A DNA stretch of 64,000 nucleotides from assembly GCF_013387485.1 (NCBI RefSeq), contig NZ_JABBXB010000001.1, positions 516,001 to 580,000 of the forward strand. Direction: 5' to 3'. Of this stretch, positions 17,181 to 26,117 are shown in pieces; position 1 is the stretch's first letter, and each line of letters starts with the position of its first letter. This DNA is from Stenotrophomonas sp. SAM-B (GTDB taxonomy: Bacteria; Pseudomonadota; Gammaproteobacteria; Xanthomonadales; Xanthomonadaceae). Position numbers and translations under genes: made by a program. The notes beneath the pieces were generated by a model, which was not told where the DNA came from, searched no databases, and saw nothing but the letters and a program-made list of their open reading frames with translations.

Positions 17181-17981
17181 TCACTCCGCGTAGATCATCT
17201 TCCGGGTCATGCCGCCGTCGACGATGTGGTCCTGGCCGGTGATGAAGCCGGCCAGATCCGAGAGCAGGAAGACGGCCAGCGCGCCGATGTCCGGCGGCTG
17301 GCCGACACGGCCGACCGGATGCTGCGCATGATCGCGGGGCGAGAGCTTGGGCGTGCGCCGGCGTGACGGTGCCTGCCAGGCATCGGTGGTGATCCAGCCG
17401 GGGCTGATGCTGTTGACCCGTACCGCCGGCCCTTCGCTCAACGCGAGCGCATGGGTGAAGGCGACCAGCCCGCCCTTGGCGGCGGCATAGGCTTCACTGT
17501 CCGGTTCGGACTGCCACGCGCGCGTCGAGGCGATGTTGATGATCGCGCCCGTATGTTCGCGCAGGGCCGGCAGCGCATGCTTGCTGCACAGGAAGGCACC
17601 CTGCAGGCTGGAGAGGCGGCGTTGCCACTCAGCCACCGGCATGTCCGCCAACGGCGTGCCATGTGCGCTGGCGATGCCGGCATTGTTGACCAGACCGTCG
17701 ATGCGGCCAAAGCGCTTGAGCGTGGCCTTCATCAACGCCTGCACGCTGCGCTCGCTGGCCACGTCCGCGCGCTGGAACGCCGCGCGTTCGGGCAGCGCCC
17801 ATTCCTTCAGGCAGGCCTTGCCGGCATCGGCATCCAGATCGGCGATCATCACGCTGCCGCCGGCGCCGAGCACGGACTGCGCGATGCCGCGGCCGACGCC
17901 CTGCGCACCGCCGGTGATCACCACCACGCGGTCGCGCAGCGGCTGTGCCGGCCAGTCGAGGATCGGCGGCGTCAGTGACAC
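17181..17981 (-). CDS. Short-chain dehydrogenase/reductase (SDR)
   Basis: 266 aa, classical SDR. It has the cofactor motif TGGAQGVGRG near residue 23, ADLDAD (an acidic residue after beta-2 suggests NAD), NNAG near residue 99, catalytic Ser in NIASTRAW and YAAAK near residue 165. It has a GTG start that overlaps the end of the DUF1415 gene by 10 bp, so the two are probably co-translated. The C-terminal region SPRDHAQHPVGRVGQPPDIGALAVFL is typical of enzymes acting on small alcohols or sugars; the substrate is unknown. Confidence 0.9.
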   Translation of the reverse strand: MSLTPPILDWPAQPLRDRVVVITGGAQGVGRGIAQSVLGAGGSVMIADLDADAGKACLKEWALPERAAFQRADVASERSVQALMKATLKRFGRIDGLVNNAGIASAHGTPLADMPVAEWQRRLSSLQGAFLCSKHALPALREHTGAIINIASTRAWQSEPDSEAYAAAKGGLVAFTHALALSEGPAVRVNSISPGWITTDAWQAPSRRRTPKLSPRDHAQHPVGRVGQPPDIGALAVFLLSDLAGFITGQDHIVDGGMTRKMIYAE

Positions 17982-18550
17982 GGCGGCATGTCGTTGCGGC
18001 CCAGCAGGCGCGTCCAGCCTTCGATGCCGAGTTTGTCCAGCGTTTCGATGTTGCGCTCCACGATCACGTCCGGATCCGGGAACGCGGCGACCGCACGCTC
18101 GACGCTGTCTTCGCGCAGCAGGTGCAGGGTCGGGTAGGGCGCGCGGTTGGTGTAGTTGCTCACGTCATCCGGCGCCGCGCCGGCGAACTGGTACTGCGGA
18201 TGGAAGCTGGCCACCTGCAGGATGCCCTGCAGATCCAGTGCTTCGATCGCCGCATCGGCGTTGTCGAGGAAATCGTTGTAGTCCAGGAAATCGGTCAGCA
18301 CGTCCGGGTGCACGATCAGCGTGGTGTCGATCTGCTCGGCCGGGGTATCGCGCAGCAGGATCAGCTCTTCGGCCAGTTCTTCGACCAGTGCCTCGGGGGT
18401 GGTGGCATCGCTGAGCACGAACCGCACCTGCTCCTTCACGTACACCGCTTTGGCGAACGGGCACAGGTTCAGGCCGATGACGATCTGCTCCAGCCATTTC
18501 CGGGTCTCGGCGATCGGGTCGTGGGTGGCGGTGAGGGACGCATCGTTCAT
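17972..18550 (-). CDS. DUF1415 family protein
   Basis: 192 aa from the ATG at 18550 (MNDASLTATHDPIAETRKW); the frame continues upstream without a good start. The conserved family features are visible: IGLNLCPFAK with one cysteine near the N-terminus, a central Asp-rich segment (DFLDYNDFLDNADAAI), the region after GILQVASFHPQYQFAG, and NRAPYPTLHLLRE. Members are widespread in gammaproteobacteria with no known activity. It is expressed ahead of the SDR gene with overlapping ends. Confidence 0.88.
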   Translation of the reverse strand: MNDASLTATHDPIAETRKWLEQIVIGLNLCPFAKAVYVKEQVRFVLSDATTPEALVEELAEELILLRDTPAEQIDTTLIVHPDVLTDFLDYNDFLDNADAAIEALDLQGILQVASFHPQYQFAGAAPDDVSNYTNRAPYPTLHLLREDSVERAVAAFPDPDVIVERNIETLDKLGIEGWTRLLGRNDMPPCH

Positions 18551-18624
18551 GGCGGGCGGTGTCGCTGGCTGGGCTGTTGATTGTACGGCGCGGCGTGTGG
18601 GTGCCGGTGTACGCACGCTTCCAC

Positions 18625-18641
18625 TGTCCATTAACTGGACA
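18625..18641. promoter_or_regulatory. Operator-like inverted repeat upstream of the aldehyde dehydrogenase operon
   Basis: TGTCCA, spacer TTAAC, TGGACA: perfect 6-bp arms, 17 bp in all. It overlaps a plausible -35 (TTAACT at 18631, with GATAAA at 18653 as -10, 16 bp apart). The AcoR-like regulator encoded downstream at 21457 is the obvious candidate to bind here. Confidence 0.5.
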
Positions 18642-18689
18642 CTCGTCATGCTGATAAATCCTTATCCGGCAAGCACTTGCAGCATGCCA

Positions 18690-18712
18690 GCCACTGGCCA
18701 ATAGGCAGTGGC
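18690..18712. promoter_or_regulatory. Second inverted repeat in the leader of the aldehyde dehydrogenase operon
   Basis: GCCACTG, 9-bp spacer, CAGTGGC, perfect arms. It lies between the presumed -10 and the ATG, so it could be a second operator or a hairpin in the leader of the message. Confidence 0.35.
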
Positions 18713-18762
18713 CCGCCGCAGGTATCCAATGGCCGGGTACACGACGCAAGGAGTTATCAGCG

Positions 18763-20226
18763 ATGGCAACACATGCATTCCTGCCGACGGCCACCTGGTC
18801 CGGCAAGCTCTTCGATGGCCAGTGGACCTCGGGTGCAGGCACCCAGGACGTGGTCGAACCGGCCACCGGCGAACGCCTGGGCGAGATCGCGATGGCCGAC
18901 CCGGCGCAGATCGCGCGCGCCGCCGCCACCGCCGCCAAGGCGCAGCGCGACTGGGCCAGCGCCCCGTATGACACCCGCGCGCAGATCCTTCGCCGCGCCG
19001 CGCAGCTGGCCGAAGAACACAACGATGAGATCGTGCAGTGGCTGGTCCGCGAAAGTGGCTCGACCCAGCTCAAGGCGGGCTTCGAGGCCAAGGTGAATAC
19101 CAAGGCGCTGCATGAAGCGGCGGCACTGCCCTCGCGCAGCATCGGCGAAGTGCTGCCGTCCGAACCGGGCCGGTTGAACCTGGCGCGTCGCCGCCCGCTC
19201 GGCGTGGTCGGGGTGATCGCGCCCTTCAACTTCCCGCTGTACCTGGCCATGCGTGCGGTCGCCCCGGCGCTGGCGCTGGGCAACGCGGTGGTGCTCAAGC
19301 CGGATCCGCGTACCGCCGTGTGCGGTGGCTTCGTGATCGCGCGCCTGTTCGAACTGGCCGGGTTGCCGGCCGGCCTGCTGCACGTGCTGCCCGGTGATGG
19401 CGCGGCCGGTGCGGCGCTGACCAGCGACCCGAACATCGCGATGATCCAGTTCACCGGCTCCACCGGCGCCGGGCGCAAGGTCGGCGAAGCGGCCGGCAAG
19501 CACCTCAAGAAAGTGTCGCTGGAACTGGGCGGCAAGAACTCGCTGATCGTGCTCGATGACGCGGACATGGATCTGGCCATCGCCAACACGGCGTGGGGTG
19601 TCTACCTGCACCAGGGCCAGATCTGCATGGCGACCGGCCGAGTATTGGTCCAGCGCAGCATCCATGCCCGCTTCCTGGAGAAGCTGGTGGCCAAGGCGAA
19701 GTCGCTCAAGGTCGGCAATCCGGCCGATGGCGAGGTGGCGATCGGGCCGCTGATCAACGCCCAGCAGCGCGACCACGCCGCGCGCATCATCGCCGAGGCG
19801 CAGGCCGCCGGTGCCACGCTCGCGACCGGGGGTGGCTACAAGGATCTGTTCTTCGAGCCGACCGTGCTCAGCGATGTGAGCCGCGACAACCCGGCCTTCC
19901 ACGAAGAAATTTTCGCGCCGGTCGCGGTGGTGGTGCCGTTCGATACCGATGATGAGGCGGTCGAGCTGGCCAATGACAGCGAGTACGGCCTGTCGATGGC
20001 GATCGTGTCCAGCAATGTCGGCCGCGCACTGAAGCTCGGCGAACGACTGCGCACCGGCCTGCTGCACATCAACGACCAGACCGTGAACGATGAGGTGATC
20101 AATCCGTTCGGTGGCGTCGGCGCATCGGGCAACGGCACCAGCATCGGTGGCCCGTCCAACATCGACGAGTTCACCCAGTGGCAGTGGATGACCGTCAAGG
20201 GCGAAGCGCCCGCGTATCCGATCTGA
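18763..20226 (+). CDS. Benzaldehyde dehydrogenase-like aldehyde dehydrogenase
   Basis: 487 aa, the size of XylC-type enzymes. Typical ALDH motifs: GVIAPFNFPLYLAMRAVAPALALGN in pieces, GSTGAGRKVGEAAG for NAD binding, catalytic Glu in LELGGKN and catalytic Cys in GQICMATGR near residue 288. HEEIFAPVA and NDSEYGLS complete the family signature. It should oxidise an aromatic aldehyde (benzaldehyde or vanillin type) to the acid. A ribosome site (AAGGAG) lies 11 bp before the ATG. The alcohol dehydrogenase gene follows after 14 bp, giving an alcohol-to-acid pair. Confidence 0.9.
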   Translation: MATHAFLPTATWSGKLFDGQWTSGAGTQDVVEPATGERLGEIAMADPAQIARAAATAAKAQRDWASAPYDTRAQILRRAAQLAEEHNDEIVQWLVRESGSTQLKAGFEAKVNTKALHEAAALPSRSIGEVLPSEPGRLNLARRRPLGVVGVIAPFNFPLYLAMRAVAPALALGNAVVLKPDPRTAVCGGFVIARLFELAGLPAGLLHVLPGDGAAGAALTSDPNIAMIQFTGSTGAGRKVGEAAGKHLKKVSLELGGKNSLIVLDDADMDLAIANTAWGVYLHQGQICMATGRVLVQRSIHARFLEKLVAKAKSLKVGNPADGEVAIGPLINAQQRDHAARIIAEAQAAGATLATGGGYKDLFFEPTVLSDVSRDNPAFHEEIFAPVAVVVPFDTDDEAVELANDSEYGLSMAIVSSNVGRALKLGERLRTGLLHINDQTVNDEVINPFGGVGASGNGTSIGGPSNIDEFTQWQWMTVKGEAPAYPI

Positions 20227-20240
20227 ACCAGGAGACCCTC

Positions 20241-21368
20241 ATGACCGCAACAGCAGAACTGCGCGACATCACCGTGGCCGTGGTGCGCGAAAAAGAACAG
20301 CCCTTCACGATCGAGAAGGCGCGCATCCGTGGCCCGCAGGACGATGAAGTCCTGGTCCGCGTGGTCGCCACCGGCCTGTGCCATACCGACCTGATCGTGC
20401 GTGACCAGTACTACCCCGTGCCGCTGCCGGCGGTGCTCGGCCACGAAGGCGCGGGTATCGTGGAAGCGCTCGGCCCGGGCGTGAAAGACCTGAAGGTGGG
20501 CGACCACGTCGTGCTGACCTACGGCGCCTGCGGCCACTGCAATCCGTGCAGCGGCGGACACGGCGCGTACTGCAAGGACTTCTTCGGGCTCAACTTCGGT
20601 GGCGGTGCGCTGGACGGCTCCACCGCGATCCAGGACCCGGACGGCAACCCGCTGCACGATCACTTCTTCGCGCAGTCCTCGTTCGCCACCTACGCACTGA
20701 GCCGCGAGAACAACGCGATCAAAGTGCCCGACGATGCGCCGATCGAACTGCTCGGCCCACTCGGTTGCGGCATCCAGACCGGCGCCGGTGCGGTGATCAA
20801 TTCGCTCAAGGTGACCGCCGGCAGCAGCTTCGCCAGCTTCGGTGCGGGCGCGGTCGGCCTGAGTGCGGTGATGGCCGCGCGCGTGGCCGGTGCGACCACC
20901 ATCATCGCCATCGACGTGGTGCCTTCGCGCCTGGAACTGGCCACGGAACTGGGGGCCACGCATGTGATCAACAGCCGCGAGGTCGATGTGGTCGACGCGG
21001 TGCGCGGGATCACCGGCGGCGGCGCCAACTTCGCACTGGAATCCACGGGGCGTCCGGAGGTGTTGGCACAGGGCATCGAAGCGCTTGGCGGGCTGGGTGT
21101 GATCGGCGTGGTCGGCGCCCCGAAGCTGGGGACCAAGGCCGAGTTCGACGTCAACAACCTGCTGCTCGGCGGACGCAGCATCCGCGGCATCGTGGAAGGC
21201 GACAGCGTGCCCAAGGTATTCATCCCGCAGCTGGTGCAGCTGTACCAGCAGGGCCGCTTCCCGTTCGACAAGCTGGTGAAGTTCTACCCGCTGGACCAGA
21301 TCAACCAGGCCGCCGAGGACAGCACCCGCGGTGTCACCCTCAAGCCGATCCTGACCATCGGCGGGTGA
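20241..21368 (+). CDS. Zinc-dependent aryl-alcohol dehydrogenase
   Basis: 375 aa from the ATG at 20241, preceded by CCAGGAGACC. Catalytic zinc ligands are visible in CHTDL, GHEGAGIVEA and GCGIQTGAG, structural zinc ligands in CGHCNPCSGGHGAYC, and the Rossmann motif GAGAVGLSAV. This is the XylB/benzyl alcohol dehydrogenase branch of the MDR family. It oxidises an aromatic alcohol to the aldehyde that the upstream enzyme then handles. A near-perfect hairpin lies just after the stop. Confidence 0.92.
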   Translation: MTATAELRDITVAVVREKEQPFTIEKARIRGPQDDEVLVRVVATGLCHTDLIVRDQYYPVPLPAVLGHEGAGIVEALGPGVKDLKVGDHVVLTYGACGHCNPCSGGHGAYCKDFFGLNFGGGALDGSTAIQDPDGNPLHDHFFAQSSFATYALSRENNAIKVPDDAPIELLGPLGCGIQTGAGAVINSLKVTAGSSFASFGAGAVGLSAVMAARVAGATTIIAIDVVPSRLELATELGATHVINSREVDVVDAVRGITGGGANFALESTGRPEVLAQGIEALGGLGVIGVVGAPKLGTKAEFDVNNLLLGGRSIRGIVEGDSVPKVFIPQLVQLYQQGRFPFDKLVKFYPLDQINQAAEDSTRGVTLKPILTIGG

Positions 21369-21375
21369 AACGGTC

Positions 21376-21399
21376 CGTCGCGGGCATGCGTGCCTGCGA
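21376..21399 (+). terminator. Hairpin after the alcohol dehydrogenase gene
   Basis: GTCGCGGGCA, loop TGCG, TGCCTGCGAC: a 10-bp stem with one G-T pair and no T-run. It may partly separate the enzyme genes from the regulator gene. Confidence 0.4.
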
Positions 21400-21456
21400 C
21401 GACGTATCAGTCAGCTTTGCAGGAGTAGGCTGTCGGTCCGAGGTGGAGATCGACCG

Positions 21457-22557
21457 ATGGCCGCGATGGTTCTGGAACAGCAGCAGGTACTGGCCGCCGC
21501 CCGTCAGCGCTTCGCCGAGGGCGGCGCGCTGATGGACAGCGTGGTCAGCCCGCCGGTACTGCGCTCCTGGGAGCGCTCGCGCCAGGCCGGCGTGCAGCCG
21601 CGGCAGGAGCCGTATTACGCGCCCCTTGCCCCGGCGGCCACGCGCCTGGATGACCCTGGCGACCGCCGCCTCGCACGCTGCGTGCGCGAGGACATGGACC
21701 ATCTGTGGGCCGCCTTCGGGGGTCGCCAGTGGACCCTGTTCTGCGTCAACGCCGAAGGCCTGGTCATCGCCCAGCGCGAGCACGGCCTGGCCGACGTGCC
21801 GGTACTGCGCCCGATCCAGGTCGGGCGCCGCCTGCGCGAGATCGACATCGGCACCACAGCACCGGCCTGCAGCCTGGCCGAAGACGCGCCCGCCCTGGTG
21901 CGTGGCAATGAACACTATCTCGACCGCTTCGCCACCGTGTTCTGCCTGAGCGTGCCGCTGCACGGCCTGGACGGCGAGGTACTGGGCGCACTGGACATCA
22001 CCGGTACCGGCGAACGCGACGCAGAGCTGCTGCACGGCTACTTCCGGCAAGCGGCCCTGTCGGCCGAGAACCGCCTCATGCAGGATCATCGCCCCTGCCA
22101 TCTGCTGGCCGTCCAGCACGACGCGCGCTGGCTGCACTCACCGCTGCAGGGCCTGTTGGCCATCGAAGAAGACGGACACGTGCGCGCCGCCAACCGTGTG
22201 GCCCGGCGCCTGTTCGGACTGCCGCGTCGCGGCCCCTTGCCCGTCCTCACCCTGGACGGCCTCTTCGCCGGCGCCAGCGCCCACCAGCGCCGCCGCCTGC
22301 TGCAGGCCGGCCCCGCCCATCGCGTCCGCCTGGACGACGACACCGCCGTGCACGTGCAGTACCTGCGTGGACCGCTCGCACCGCATGCGAGCCTGAAGAT
22401 CGACGCGGCCGGCGCCAATGCAGTAAATGCATCGCTGCGCACGCACACCACGCAGCACGTGCGCGACGCCGTGGCCGCCCATCAAGGCAATATCAGCGCC
22501 GCCGCACGTCAGCTCGGGATCTCACGCACGACGCTGTACAAACTGCTGCGCGCGTAG
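21457..22557 (+). CDS. AcoR-like transcriptional regulator lacking the AAA+ domain
   Basis: 366 aa. The N-terminal half matches AcoR-type sigma-54 activators: SPPVLRSWERSRQAGVQP, then a GAF domain (about 80-205, with DIGTTAPACSLAEDAP and GALDITGTGERDAEL), then a PAS-like segment (about 210-300, GLLAIEEDGHVRAANRVARRLFG). A Fis-type helix-turn-helix closes it (GNISAAARQLGISRTTLYKLL). The central AAA+ ATPase with the GAFTGA loop, which AcoR itself has between sensor and HTH, is absent. It therefore cannot act as a sigma-54 activator and presumably works on ordinary promoters. Likely target: the aldehyde/alcohol dehydrogenase genes just upstream. Confidence 0.88.
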   Translation: MAAMVLEQQQVLAAARQRFAEGGALMDSVVSPPVLRSWERSRQAGVQPRQEPYYAPLAPAATRLDDPGDRRLARCVREDMDHLWAAFGGRQWTLFCVNAEGLVIAQREHGLADVPVLRPIQVGRRLREIDIGTTAPACSLAEDAPALVRGNEHYLDRFATVFCLSVPLHGLDGEVLGALDITGTGERDAELLHGYFRQAALSAENRLMQDHRPCHLLAVQHDARWLHSPLQGLLAIEEDGHVRAANRVARRLFGLPRRGPLPVLTLDGLFAGASAHQRRRLLQAGPAHRVRLDDDTAVHVQYLRGPLAPHASLKIDAAGANAVNASLRTHTTQHVRDAVAAHQGNISAAARQLGISRTTLYKLLRA

Positions 22558-22637
22558 CGACCAACGCCTGGCCCTACCCGACGCAGCGCACCAGCAATGA
22601 ATCACCAGCGCTTTGCACTACAACCGTTCCGCCAAAA

Positions 22638-23120
22638 TCAATCGCGGAAATTGTCGAACTGCAGCGGAACCTCGAACGTCTCCTTCCTCAGCAGCGCCAT
22701 CGCATCCTGCAGATCATCGCGCTTCTTGCCCGTCACCCGCAGCTTGTCGCCATTGATCTGGCTGTCCACCTTCAACTTGGCCTCCTTGATCTTCGCCGCG
22801 ATCTTCTTGGCCACCTTCTGCTCGATGCCCTGCTTGACCGTGATCTTCTGCCGCGCACCCGCCAGATTGGTCTCGATATCGCCGAACTCCAGGCAGGCCG
22901 CATCGATCTTCCGCGCGATCAGCCGCTGGCGCAGGATGTCCGTCATCTGCTGCAGCTGGAAATCGCTCGGCGCGGACTGGCTGATCACGCTGTCTTCCAG
23001 CACGAACTTCGCGTCCACCCCCTTGAAATCGAAGCGCGTGGACAGCTCGCGGTTGGCCTGGTCGACCGCGTTGGTCAACTCGTGGATGTCGACTTCGGAA
23101 ACAACGTCAAAAGAGGGCAT
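22638..23120 (-). CDS. yajQ: YajQ family nucleotide-binding protein (cyclic di-GMP effector)
   Basis: 160 aa. The whole chain matches YajQ: MPSFDVVSEVDIHELTNAVDQ, TRFDFKG, then the two-RRM-like core ending in LQFDNFRD. In Xanthomonas campestris the homologue binds cyclic di-GMP and works with an LysR-type regulator to control virulence; that role is established for the relative, not shown here. The ATG at 23120 follows GGAG. It is divergent from a DMT transporter gene 78 bp away. Confidence 0.95.
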   Translation of the reverse strand: MPSFDVVSEVDIHELTNAVDQANRELSTRFDFKGVDAKFVLEDSVISQSAPSDFQLQQMTDILRQRLIARKIDAACLEFGDIETNLAGARQKITVKQGIEQKVAKKIAAKIKEAKLKVDSQINGDKLRVTGKKRDDLQDAMALLRKETFEVPLQFDNFRD

Positions 23121-23187
23121 GGGCAAACTCCAACGGGTGAATGCCCCCATTCTACCAAGCCACCATGGACGGGCCGGCCAAGCCGGC

Positions 23188-23193
23188 GATAAT
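23188..23193 (+). promoter_or_regulatory. -10 element 5 bp ahead of the start codon (possible leaderless mRNA)
   Basis: GATAAT, then GGGCC, then the ATG at 23199. Transcription starting the usual 6-8 bp after the hexamer would begin at or next to the start codon. There is no ribosome site in front of this ATG. Confidence 0.45.
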
Positions 23194-23198
23194 GGGCC

Positions 23199-24095
23199 AT
23201 GAACACGCAGAAATCCCCCACCCGCGCTGTCGCCTGGATGCTGATCGCTGTCGCCTGCTTCTCGCTGATGGATGCCGGCATGAAGCAGCTGTCGGCCAGC
23301 TATCCCACCCTGCAGGTCACCTTCCTGCGCGGCGCGGCCTCGCTGCCGTTCGTGCTGGTCTGGGTCCTGGCCACCGCGGGCCCGCGCTCGCTGGTGCCCA
23401 AACGCTGGGTCCTGCACCTGCTGCGCGGCGTGCTCGGCATGGTGATGATCGGCTGCTTCGTCTACGCCCTGCGCAGCCTGCCGCTCTCCACCGCCTACAC
23501 CATCTACTTCGTCGCCCCGCTGCTGATCGCCGCGCTCTCCGTGCCCCTGCTCGGCGAGCACGTCGGCCCACGCCGCTGGATCGCCATCGGGATCGGCCTG
23601 ATCGGCGTACTGGTCGTGCTGCGCCCGGGCGTTGGCGGCATCATCTCCTTCCCTGGCCTGATGGTGCTGCTCGCCGCCACCGCCTACGCCCTGGCCGCGA
23701 TCACGGTCAGCATGCTGACCCGGACCGACACCCCGCAGTCGATGGTGGTGTGGTTCCTGGTGATCATGGCGGTCGGCGCCGGCCTGCTCGCGATCCCGGA
23801 CTGGCAGCCGCTGCAGCTGGGCCACGCGGCGCTGATCGCCGGCATGGGCCTGGCCGGGGCAGGAGGCCAGGTCGCCCTGACCCGCGCCTTCCAGCTGGGC
23901 GAAGCGTCGATGATCGCGCCGCTGGAGTACACCGGCCTGGTCTGGGTGATCGGCTGGGACCTGCTGTTCTGGGGCGTCCTGCCCGACCAGGTGACCTGGC
24001 TGGGCGCGGCGATCATCGTCGCCTCGGGCCTGTACCTGCTGCACCGCGAGCGGATCCGCCGGGTCCAGCCGCCCCGGCCGCTGGACCATCCCTGA
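23199..24095 (+). CDS. EamA/DMT-superfamily exporter
   Basis: 298 aa with ten hydrophobic helices in two five-helix repeats, each an EamA domain (about 12-140 and 150-290). The first helix AVAWMLIAVACFSLMDAGMK and the motif RGAASLPFVLVW are typical. Such proteins export metabolites or drugs across the inner membrane; the substrate is unknown. The gene probably produces a leaderless message from the -10 at 23188. It is divergent from yajQ. Confidence 0.9.
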   Translation: MNTQKSPTRAVAWMLIAVACFSLMDAGMKQLSASYPTLQVTFLRGAASLPFVLVWVLATAGPRSLVPKRWVLHLLRGVLGMVMIGCFVYALRSLPLSTAYTIYFVAPLLIAALSVPLLGEHVGPRRWIAIGIGLIGVLVVLRPGVGGIISFPGLMVLLAATAYALAAITVSMLTRTDTPQSMVVWFLVIMAVGAGLLAIPDWQPLQLGHAALIAGMGLAGAGGQVALTRAFQLGEASMIAPLEYTGLVWVIGWDLLFWGVLPDQVTWLGAAIIVASGLYLLHRERIRRVQPPRPLDHP

Positions 24096-24144
24096 GCCCG
24101 GCCGATGACCCGGGCGGGCCGGATCACGTTCCCTTAGAACCAAA

Positions 24145-24159
24145 CGGAATATCATTCCG
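24145..24159. promoter_or_regulatory. Inverted repeat upstream of metN
   Basis: CGGAAT, ATC, ATTCCG: perfect 6-bp arms about 80 bp before the metN start. It is a candidate operator for a methionine-responsive regulator; MetJ boxes are not evident. Confidence 0.3.
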
Positions 24160-24237
24160 CGCAACCGCACGGGCCAGGGCCGCCCCGCGCTGGTAGGCTG
24201 CACGCCCCCTCCCGTCGATGCCCCGGTTGACCGCGAA

Positions 24238-25245
24238 GTGATCGAGTTCCAGCGCCTGCACAAATCCTATGCCGTCGGCGGCCGCGCGATTGCCGCGCTG
24301 CAGCCGCTCGACCTGACCATCGAGGCCGGCGAAGTCTTCGGCATCATCGGCCATTCCGGCGCGGGCAAGTCGACCCTGATCCGGCTGATCAACCGGCTGG
24401 AGGAACCGACCGGCGGCCGCCTGCTGATCAACGGCGAGGATGTCACCGCGCTCGATGCCGAGGGCCTGCGCGTGCTGCGCCGGAAGATCGGCATGATATT
24501 CCAGCACTTCAACCTGCTGTCCTCGCGCACCGTCGCGGCCAACGTCGCTTTCCCGCTGGAGCTGGCCGGTACGCCGCGCGCGGAGATCGATGCGCGCGTC
24601 GACGAACTGCTGCATACCGTCGGCCTGGAAGCGCACGCCAACAAGTACCCGGCGCAGCTGTCCGGTGGCCAGAAGCAGCGCGTCGGCATCGCCCGCGCCC
24701 TGGCCACCCGCCCGCAGATCCTGCTGTGCGATGAGGCCACCAGCGCGCTGGACCCGCAGACCACCGCCTCGGTGCTCAAGCTGCTCGGCAGGATCAACCG
24801 CGAGCTGGGCCTGACCATCGTCCTGATCACCCACGAGATGGATGTGATCCGGCGTGTCTGCGACCGCGTCGCCGTGCTCGATGCCGGCCACCTGGTCGAA
24901 ACCGGCCCGGTCACCGAGGTGTTCCTGCACCCGCAGCACCCGACCACCCGCCGCTTCGTCAACGAGTCCGAACAGGTCGACGAGGGCGAGCTGCACAAGG
25001 ATTTCGAGGCCGTGGCCGGGCGTATCGTGCGCCTGACCTTCCTCGGCGCGGACACCTACGAACCGCTGCTGGGGCGCATCGCGCGCGAGACCGGCGTGGA
25101 CTACAACATTCTGTCCGGCCGTATCGACCGGATCAAGGACACTCCGTATGGCCAGCTGACCGTGTCGCTGGTCGGAGGCGACGTACAGGCCGCGCAGGCG
25201 GGCTTCGTCGCCGCCGGTGTCCACCTTGAGGAGCTGCGCCGATGA
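24238..25245 (+). CDS. metN: Methionine ABC importer, ATP-binding protein
   Basis: 335 aa with a GTG start. It has Walker [10 protein letters not shown], the Q-loop in [14 protein letters not shown], signature [15 protein letters not shown] and Walker [14 protein letters not shown]. The C-terminal about 80 residues ([20 protein letters not shown] to the end) form the NIL domain that senses cytoplasmic methionine and blocks transport. It drives uptake of D- and L-methionine. The stop overlaps the metI ATG by 4 bp. Confidence 0.95.
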   Translation: MIEFQRLHKSYAVGGRAIAALQPLDLTIEAGEVFGIIGHSGAGKSTLIRLINRLEEPTGGRLLINGEDVTALDAEGLRVLRRKIGMIFQHFNLLSSRTVAANVAFPLELAGTPRAEIDARVDELLHTVGLEAHANKYPAQLSGGQKQRVGIARALATRPQILLCDEATSALDPQTTASVLKLLGRINRELGLTIVLITHEMDVIRRVCDRVAVLDAGHLVETGPVTEVFLHPQHPTTRRFVNESEQVDEGELHKDFEAVAGRIVRLTFLGADTYEPLLGRIARETGVDYNILSGRIDRIKDTPYGQLTVSLVGGDVQAAQAGFVAAGVHLEELRR

Positions 25246-25931
25246 TCCTGGCCACCGCAGGCGGGTTCTTCCGCCATCTCGACGCCGAAAAGTGGGCCGA
25301 TATCGGCCAGGCCACGTTGGACACCCTGCTGATGCTCGGCGGTTCGCTGCCGCTGACGCTGCTCATCGGCCTGCCGCTGGGCGTGCTGCTGTTCCTGACC
25401 GGCTCGCCGCAGCTGCACCGCAAGCCGGTGCTGTACGGCTCGCTCGCAGTGCTGGTGAACCTGCTGCGCTCGGTGCCCTTCATCATCCTGATGATCGTGC
25501 TGATCCCGCTGACGCTGTGGATGATGGGCACCTCGCTGGGCGTACGCGGCGCGATCGTGCCGCTGGTGATCGGCGCCGCGCCGTTCTACGCCCGCCTGGT
25601 CGAGACCGCGCTGCGTGAAGTGGACCGTGGCGTGATCGAAGCGACCCAGGCGATGGGCGCCACCACCTGGCAGCTGGTCACCCGCGTGCTGCTGCCCGAA
25701 GCGCGGCCGGGCCTGATCGCCGGCGCCACCGTCACCGTGATCGCCCTGATCGGCTTCACCGCCATGGGCGGTGCGATCGGCTCGGGGGGGCTGGGCGATC
25801 TGGCCTTCCGCGATGGCTATCAGCGTTCGCACACCGACGTGGCCCTGGTCACCGTGGTGCTGCTGCTGGTGCTGGTGCAGATCCTGCAGATGATCGGCGA
25901 CCGCCTGGTGGAACACTACAGCCGGAAGTAA
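25242..25931 (+). CDS. metI: Methionine ABC importer, permease
   Basis: 229 aa with five to six membrane helices. The EAA loop is visible in [29 protein letters not shown] (pieces [16 protein letters not shown]), which couples to MetN. Overlaps metN by ATGA. The substrate-binding lipoprotein gene metQ, usually next in line, is absent here; instead a hairpin and a toxin-antitoxin pair follow. Confidence 0.95.
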   Translation: MILATAGGFFRHLDAEKWADIGQATLDTLLMLGGSLPLTLLIGLPLGVLLFLTGSPQLHRKPVLYGSLAVLVNLLRSVPFIILMIVLIPLTLWMMGTSLGVRGAIVPLVIGAAPFYARLVETALREVDRGVIEATQAMGATTWQLVTRVLLPEARPGLIAGATVTVIALIGFTAMGGAIGSGGLGDLAFRDGYQRSHTDVALVTVVLLLVLVQILQMIGDRLVEHYSRK

Positions 25932-25933
25932 TC

Positions 25934-25961
25934 GGGCGTACCGACCGTGGGTCGGTACGCC
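25934..25961. repeat. REP-like perfect hairpin after metI
   Basis: GGCGTACCGACC, loop GTG, GGTCGGTACGCC: a perfect 12-bp stem directly after the metI stop. It resembles the Stenotrophomonas REP stem class but lacks the GTAG head, and probably also ends the metNI message. Confidence 0.5.
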
Positions 25962-26098
25962 TCCCTCTGCGGCGGTGGGTCAGTCCCGGGTCACGCCGCC
26001 TTCTGGAATGCCAAGGCAGCAGCACGCGTAGATTCGATTGATCCAGTGTTTGCCCAGCGCATCATTGCGTGACAGGCATCTGTGTTACATTCCGTTTC

Positions 26099-26109
26099 GC
26101 GTAATACGC
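26099..26109. promoter_or_regulatory. Probable HigA operator
   Basis: GCGTA, A, TACGC: a perfect inverted repeat just downstream of a weak promoter (TTGCGT at 26065 and TACATT at 26086) and 8 bp before higB. The position fits autorepression by the antitoxin. Confidence 0.45.
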
Positions 26110-26117
26110 TGTGCGGA

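Noticed and set aside
24096..24237. SAM riboswitch ahead of metN
   Set aside because: Only a short inverted repeat (CGGAAT-ATC-ATTCCG) is present. The gap is too short and lacks the multi-helix SAM-I fold.
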